Shown piece after piece: positions 53,465 to 64,000 of a stretch of 64,000 bases of DNA. A program made the translations under genes and the position numbers. How positions within the stretch are numbered: position 1 is the first letter of the stretch; each line of letters starts with the position of its first letter. Under the pieces are notes generated by a model. That model did not search any database, had not been told where the DNA came from, and saw nothing but the letters and a program-made list of their open reading frames with translations. The stretch is from Amoebidium appalachense (lineage: Eukaryota > Ichthyosporea), in contig CAVNZM010000009.1 in NCBI GenBank assembly GCA_963693365.1, positions 7,068,001 through 7,132,000 on the forward strand, in the 5' to 3' direction.

Positions 53465-56400
53465 ATGTCTCTCCTGCGCGTTCTGAATCGGGGGCCCGTG
53501 GCGGCTGCCAAGCTGGCCATGCCCCTGCGGGCTTCTGGGTCTTCTGCCTGGGCCCTGCACGACTTCAACAAGCCTCTGACCGAGGTCCCTCAGGTCGAGG
53601 TTGATGGCAAGAAGGCCGACCTCATCGTCCAGGTGCGTGTCTGTGTGTGTGTACGTGTACGTGTCTGTTTCTCTGTGTACGTTTGTGTGTGTGTGTGGGG
53701 AGGGGGGGTTGCATGTCGCGTCTGTATTACCTTGTGGATGCACACGCTGTTGATCTGGTGGACCTATGCAGTGTACGCACCCCACTACGCTGTTGATCTG
53801 GTGGACCTATGCAGTGTACGCATCCCCCTTTGTAGATTACTTGTTTGCCGAGCACGAAATGCGGAGAAAACACTTGTTGCAGTCACCAACTGCACGGTCC
53901 TGGCACAAACAGGCACACCAGCACCAACCCGATGGGCACATGCACAAAGCATGCACTTGGACAAGCAAAGAGTCAGCATGTAAATTTTCCACACACTAAT
54001 TTGTATTGCACACCAAGGCCGCGCCACACATAGCGGGTCATCCTGCTTTGAGTTACACTGAGAAAACCTCGTTTTCCCAATATACGTGTGTGTGCGCGAG
54101 GATGTTCGTGCATACACGCATGTAAGCATTTTGGCATACACAGCAGGCTGTGTTCTGCAACGTATTTGCCGGAAGGATGGTGTTATGGTCAAATTATTGC
54201 ATGATTTTTGTTTGGTGGTGATTGCTGACGTGTTCGTGACAGTTAACATCAGTGTAACGATGAGGCTCCGTTGTGCACGGGTGGCAGTCAGGACACAGCA
54301 AAGACGTGATCTATTTTGAATAACATTTTTATGTTCTTTTTTTTTTTTCTTTGTTTGTTTGGGACAGGGTGCACATATTAAGGGTGATTTCTGCTCTGTT
54401 ACTGATGCTGTTTTTTTAAAGAGAGGCGGGGGGGGGGGGGGGGGGGGGGGGGCAATATGTTCGAGGATGTGTACGATGAAATAAGCAGTGGAGGAATGGA
54501 AATTTGAAACCTGGGACAGCACTCTTATCAGTGCATGATATGATTTCCTACATCAGCAGCATATTCAACTTAACTGGTCTTCGCCTCCTGCACACACACA
54601 CATCACCCCCCCCCCAAAAAAAAACCCTCTAACGCATACATCACCCCCCATCCCCCCGCCCCTATAAAATAATAGTAATTATAATAATCATAATGGTGAT
54701 AACAACAATCACAATAACTTCGTCCTGCATCTTACACAGGAGGGTACCACGATCAAGATCAACCCCGCGCTCAAGGGTAAGATCAGCCAGGAGTACGCCA
54801 TCCGCCTTCGCCACCTGCTGCCCCCCGGTGTTCAGGATTACGACTATGCACGTGTCACGGGCATGCTCATGTGGCCCACGGCCAGCCAGAGCCACCTGCT
54901 CAATCTCGAGAAGGGCGACTGGCACAAGCTGACCAAGGAGGAGAAGCTCGAGAGTACGTGTGTGTGTGCGTGTGTGTGTGTGTGTGCTAAGCGGGGGTGG
55001 GGGGGGGTGGGGGGTGTTTGTGGGCTTTTGCGGGTGTGAGTGAGGGGTGTGTGTGGAATACCGTGGAGAAGAGATTGTGTGTGGGTACGTGCGCGCATGT
55101 GTGTGGCGTAGATGCGGGAGGGTGTTTGACAGGCATAAGCTCACTGACTGGGGAGAAGCTGGAGAGTACGTGTGCAGCTTTTATCTTTTGGGGGGGGGGG
55201 GGGGGGGGTGAATCTATTATAGTGTTTTTTGTCTTTGTTGTTTTTTTTTGGTGGGAGGGGGGTTATGGCATAAACGTATTTAACGAAAGAGGCGCGTACT
55301 TGTGTTTTCTTTTCTGATTTGGGTACCCCGTGGGCAGGGTGGGAGGGAGGGGGGTGGGTGTGGTATATGCCGAATGTATGCGTGAACAGGTGTGTGTGTG
55401 GGGGGGGGGGGGGGGAGTGGAATGTTTCAACGGGATTTAGTGTGGATTATGCATGGACTTTCGTGTCCTTGTTTTCTCCCGAGAGGAGGGGGGGATCTGC
55501 TGTAGTCATTTATGAGAGGGAGACAGACTTTAAGTGGGAAGTGACTGCATTCGATTTTTTTTTCTCCTTTTTGCATTACCCCAACCCCCCCACACACCCT
55601 TTGGTTTTTTTTTTTGCCTTTCGAGGGGGAGGGGGGGGGGGGGGGATATTAAGTCGTTGTGCACAATAGGCATCTCACTATTTCATGTTGTTTATCGTTT
55701 TGTAAAGCGTTGCAACAGGAAGGAAGGAGGAAATAGCAAGCACCTTTCCCAACTCATGAACACAAATCAAAATCAATAACTGCGTGCTGTTTGCTAACTG
55801 TGTTTCTTCTTTTGCAGTCTACCGGCTGTCTTTCCCCCAGACGCGCACGGAGACCAACCGGGTCAACATGGGTGACGTGCGCTTTGCCGTTGCCGGTACC
55901 CTGATCGGCCTGGCCCTCTCCTACTTCATCTGGAAGGGTATCACCAAGCTCATGAGTACGTGCTCCCACAATCTCTTTCTATGTCTCTGTCTCTCTATCT
56001 CTCTCTCTCGTGTGGGTGGGTGAGGGTGGGGATGTGGGTGCGTGTGTATGGTATGAATGCTAAGGTTTCTAATGAATATGCGACTCCCGCGCACGTGTGC
56101 CGGTATGTTTACTTTCCTTTGGGAGGGGGGAGGGGTGGGGGGGTTGCTCCTGATGCATTAGACCTTTTTGTGTGTGTGCGTGGTGGTGGTGGGGGGGGGG
56201 GGGGGGGGGATAAGTGCATGTTTCCGCCCTCACAATTTTCTGGCTTTTCTGATTGCACGTTGACATGTTTCGGGTCTGGTTGCATGCACTCTGGATAGCA
56301 GCAACTGGCTTAAAGCACTAGGTTGGTCAGTTGACCTGTCTGGTCGTATGCTTTTCCATTTTTCGCACGTCTTTTTTTTGGGGGGGGGGGGGGGGGGGTA

Positions 56401-56651
56401 CCCAATCTCTAATTATATTCGTTTGGGAGCCTTTTTCCTTTCTTTTCTCCTTCCCCTCTCTTCCCCCTATTTTTTATTTTTTTTTCTTTGGGGGTAGGGG
56501 GTCTCTTCAAATTTGGATTTTCCTTATTTGCTGATCGAAATTTCATGATGCAGACCCCGCCTGGGAGCCACCCCGCACGCTCACCAAGGAATGGATGGAT
56601 GCCAGCGAGGAGAAGAGGGCGAAGTACAACATGGACCCCATCACCAACTAG
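53465..56651 (+). CDS. COX4: Cytochrome c oxidase subunit IV, mitochondrial
   Basis: Nuclear-encoded structural and regulatory subunit of respiratory complex IV in the inner mitochondrial membrane. Exons 53465-53632, 54740-54953, 55818-55955 and 56554-56651 join in phase (GT-AG) to 205 residues ending in TAG. The first 25-30 residues (MSLLRVLNRGPVAAAK...) are Arg/Ala-rich without acidic residues, as in a mitochondrial presequence. One hydrophobic span at about residues 148-168 (VRFAVAGTLIGLALSYFIW) is the single membrane helix of the family, and the C-terminal TLTKEWMDAS with a terminal MDPITN matches the family's intermembrane-space tail. The sequence TTTTGCAG just 6 bp before the ATG suggests a 5'-UTR intron acceptor at 53458. 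An AATAAA lies 47 bp after the stop. The introns hold G runs, and intron 2 carries a copy of the exon 2 end. Confidence 0.95.
53744..53829 (+). repeat. 43-bp tandem duplication in COX4 intron 1
   Basis: The unit ACGCTGTTGATCTGGTGGAC...GTGTACGCA occurs twice back to back with a single visible difference near the end, so it is recent. Confidence 0.9.
55132..55171 (+). repeat. Copy of the COX4 exon 2 3' edge with its donor
   Basis: GGCATAAGCTCACTGACTGG...GAGAAGCTGGAGA followed by GTACGTGTG mirrors the exon 2 end at 54953 (GGCACAAGCTGACC...GAGAAGCTCGAGA, GTACGTGTG). It lies 211 bp downstream in intron 2, and the donor is unchanged. Confidence 0.88.
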
Positions 56652-56697
56652 ATTGTGTAAATTTCGCGTTGGATCCCCCCTCTCCCTGGCCTGTGGC

Positions 56698-56703
56698 AAT
56701 AAA
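56698..56703 (+). terminator. COX4 polyadenylation signal
   Basis: AATAAA 47 bp after the TAG stop of COX4. A second AATAAA follows at 56901-56906. Confidence 0.6.
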
Positions 56704-57234
56704 TATACCGCTGCGGCGCACACTGCTCGCGTGTCCCCGGTGGAGCGTTGCATGCGGACGAATTTCTCGTGTGAAATTTTGCTGACCATTTGCAACCCCC
56801 CCCCCCCCCCCCCCCCCCCTTCTTCCTCCTCCTGCTCCTCCTCTTTCCCCCCTCCCCCCTTCCCCCGGCATGCGGAAAACAAGACGGTACCGGTGTTACA
56901 ATAAATGTCGTGTTATCTCCATAGTATCATTCAAAGCTTTCTTTCTTGCAAAAAAAAGATGCCTTTGGAGAACGGTTCTAATCAAATACCTGCATCCTAT
57001 TAGAGCCTGGCCTTAAAGTTTGTCGGGGACACACACGTGGCCATGCTTATGTATATGACTTGAACTTGTTTGGTCAGATTTGGTTAGATGTAAAAAGGAT
57101 CGATGATCAGGTCAAAAGTACTCTTTTTAATATCCGTGCATGTGACACGTACTATGCATACGCATTCCCCCCCTCCCCCCCCCCCCCCCCCCCCCCCCCT
57201 TTAACCCCCGGCCTTTCCCACTGCCCTTGCCTGC

Positions 57235-57471
57235 ATAAGCAACCCTGCTCGTCTCTGATCAAGACGGGTGACCTACTCATGTACAAGTGAAACAGTATCT
57301 GAGTTGGGTTTCGTTAACGAGGGGAATAGGTCGAAACTCGGGTACTGTGGATGACGTGGGCCCCCCCTGAGGATGGGCTCTGCTTATTATGCATACTCTT
57401 TATGTATGGCTTGCATTCTGCATCGTGTTATCCGTTTGTTCTTGTGTACTTCGTACTTTTTGACGCATTCA

Positions 57472-57480
<9 letters not shown>
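57235..57480 (-). repeat. Full-length SINE-like repeat copy downstream of COX4
   Basis: Reverse orientation on plus: TGATCAAGACGGGTGACC, AGTATCTGAGTTGGGTTTCG, GAGGATGGGCTCTGCTTATT, ACGCATTCAAA, then a C run. It is opposite in strand to the others but has the same orientation relative to its neighbour COX4. Confidence 0.85.
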
Positions 57481-57506
<26 letters not shown>

Positions 57507-57744
57507 CCCTCCCGGAAAGCCCCCATAAATCCTAAACCTTGCACATTTCCAAAAGCACCCCCTATCTCCTCTTCAGGCTTCCGGATCTGGTGTCATGACT
57601 GTCCGTTTTTTTTAAAATTTCCCCGTTCAAATGCCACCACAGGCACACTTCTCCCCCCACCGTGACACACACACGCACACAACGCACACAGTTTCTTCTG
57701 GGGTCCTGGATCTCCACGTCTCTCAACCCCTTCCCCCCCCTCCT

Positions 57745-57865
57745 TCAATTCCACCCGCTACCGAACCCTCCCCCCCCCCCCTCCCCCCCTCAATTCCACC
57801 CGCTACCGAACCCTCCCCCCCCCCCTCCCCCCCCTCAATTAATATTCCACCCGCTACCGAACCCT
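57745..57865 (+). repeat. Three-unit tandem repeat with poly(C)
   Basis: The core ATTCCACCCGCTACCGAACC occurs three times, separated by C runs broken by a T. The third unit carries a small insertion (TTAAT) before it. Confidence 0.85.
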
Positions 57866-58031
57866 GCATACATCAGGTCCTGGTCTCATGATCATCACCC
57901 ACCGTGGTCATTGCTCTGCCCCCTAATCTTTCCCCTTTCGAATTTTCAGATTTGGTCGGCCGCGGCATATACGTAACTAGTACGCGGGCGTCGGGTTAGG
58001 CGCAATGTGCACAGTGACGTCGCACCCCGGC

Positions 58032-58074
<43 letters not shown>

Positions 58075-58078
58075 TGTG

Positions 58079-58122
<44 letters not shown>

Positions 58123-58636
58123 TGGGTGGGTGTGTGTGTGTGTGTGTGCCGGTTTTTCCGACGATATGCATGCAGTGCAACGTACGTACCCCCCCCTCCC
58201 CCCCCCCCCCCCCCCCCCCCCCCCCCGCGCCCGCGCCGGGCCCCCGGCCCCCGCCCTAATTAATATGCGTCTGAGCCCATAATTCCGCGGGGGCTGGCGC
58301 TCCCCTTTTTTTTACCCCGCGGCCTTCGATCCAGTTACTAAATAAAGCTAATCCGAAGTTAAATTAACATCAATCCCAAGACACCCTCTGATGAATTAAC
58401 TTTTTTCAAGTTACTTCCGGGGCCGCCTCCTAGGGCTACTTTTACTACCTGCTCTGTACATAGTCTGTGTGTGTGTTTGTGGACACGTTTGAACTCCGCC
58501 CGGGCCCCTCCCCTCCCACAGCTGTGTCCTAGCAGCTGCTAGTCACCCCCCAACCTCACCGGTCAGATCAGCACACACATGTGTACACGCACAGTCACGT
58601 GTACACGTGCACACACGCGCACACTGCACACACATT

Positions 58637-58685
<49 letters not shown>

Positions 58686-58692
58686 CACACAG

Positions 58693-58761
<69 letters not shown>

Positions 58762-58791
58762 CGCGCGCGCGCGCACACACACACACACAGG

Positions 58792-58849
<58 letters not shown>

Positions 58850-59492
58850 CACACACGCACACACACACGCAGCATACTATGTATCAGCTCTATGTATGTA
58901 TGTGTTCGGTGGGTCCGGTATATATAATCGAGAAAATCCGGAACTGATCAATGGAAAGAGGTCGTGCTAAAAGAAAAACACACGATTTATTGCATGCGCA
59001 GTCTTAAAAATTTAATCGCGGCAGTACTGTATATAGATGAAATGGCCCGATCAGCAATGCCACATATGCACCGATCACTTCCTGAGCACCACGTGCATGC
59101 ACTAGGTGATTATACTAAGAAGACCCCGGGTGATGTGGAGATAAACCTTTTAGCACATGTAAAATATTTTAAAGTTATAAATGTACATGTTACAAGCTGC
59201 CAATAGTTCAAACTCTCTTCTTCGATAAACACAGTGAAATGTGTATCGTAATCATACATACTGAGTCACAGATATTATTATACTGCCTGGGTCAGTACCG
59301 TGTTGCCAGGCGTAACTGTAAGAGATAATAAATCCGAATGCAGACTTTCCCTTTAACCCACACCTAACTTAAAGGGCACCGGCAAGACGGCAAAACACAA
59401 TATACCTTCTAAACGTTTGCGCCAGCCCCCCTCCCCCTCCCCTCTCTCCCCCCCCCCCCCCCCCCCCCCCCCCTCCCTGAATTCCCCATCTC

Positions 59493-59541
<49 letters not shown>

Positions 59542-59664
59542 AAAAAAAAAAAAAAAACCTCGATTAGTACATCAGCCGCAAAAAATATGCTCGGTTACAG
59601 TTAGGTGTAAAAGCACAGTCTAAAATCTAACGTTAAAACCTCCACCGAAGAAATCCACGCAAGG

Positions 59665-63841
<4,177 letters not shown>

Positions 63842-64000
63842 CTTCGCTTTGTGTTAGTACCGTGAAAAAGCTCTTAGACTGGGCGGATGTTCAAAGACCA
63901 AAAAATTTCGGAGGAGGTAAGAAGAATATGTATTTTTTTGGGTAAAAATTAGATGGTTCATAAGGCCTCTTCCCTCCCAATAAATTAAGAATAAAAATAA

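Larger units (their letters stand above)
56652..59664. other. Convergent intergenic region COX4 / sphingomyelinase-like gene
   Basis: Contains the COX4 3' end, C runs (56797-56818, 57183-57199, 57474-57503, 58201-58226, 59450-59475, 59496-59531), a SINE-like repeat in reverse orientation (57235-57480), a three-unit tandem repeat (57745-57865), (GT)n at 58038-58150 and (CA)n/(GC)n at 58640-58870. No gene seen. Confidence 0.65.

Overview
This is a nuclear window from a eukaryote: spliceosomal introns with GT-AG (one GC-AG) ends, mitochondrial and endosomal housekeeping genes, C2H2 zinc-finger regulators and the standard genetic code. The organism cannot be named from the sequence. Conserved exons look opisthokont- or amoebozoan-like, and a protist is my guess. 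The most obvious oddity is the non-coding DNA, which is packed with pure G or C runs of 20-49 nt, long (GT)n/(CA)n tracts and purine-only tracts.

Layout. 50-8773 (minus): the first seven coding exons of NAA15, the NatA N-terminal acetyltransferase auxiliary subunit, whose 3' part lies outside the window. 11101-12459 (plus): an intronless gene for an unrecognised, probably mitochondrial protein. 18568-20983 (minus): an 11-finger C2H2 protein split by a one-base shift in a G6 run. 27446-28918 (minus): an intronless protein with one C2H2 finger. 31479-51006 (minus): a complete VPS35 (retromer) gene in about 21 exons over 19.5 kb. 53465-56651 (plus): a complete four-exon cytochrome c oxidase subunit IV gene. 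59665-63841 (minus): a four-exon secreted sphingomyelinase-C-like gene with a one-base frameshift and a Glu-to-Gln change at the expected metal-binding position. The genes do not form a shared pathway.

Three layers of structure lie on top of the genes. (1) In at least seven places the edge of an exon, usually with its splice site, has been tandemly duplicated into the neighbouring intron, giving decoy donors or acceptors that often keep the reading frame (NAA15 exons 4, 5 and 6; VPS35 exons 9, 19 and 20; COX4 exon 2). The acceptor-side intron of SMase exon 3 carries a related array. (2) A dispersed SINE-like repeat of about 120-240 bp sits against poly(G) tracts in NAA15 and VPS35 introns and downstream of COX4, always in the same orientation relative to the nearest gene. 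(3) Two elements of about 600 bp with imperfect terminal inverted repeats lie in NAA15 introns. Both coding frameshifts fall in homopolymers, so assembly error must be excluded before calling them mutations.
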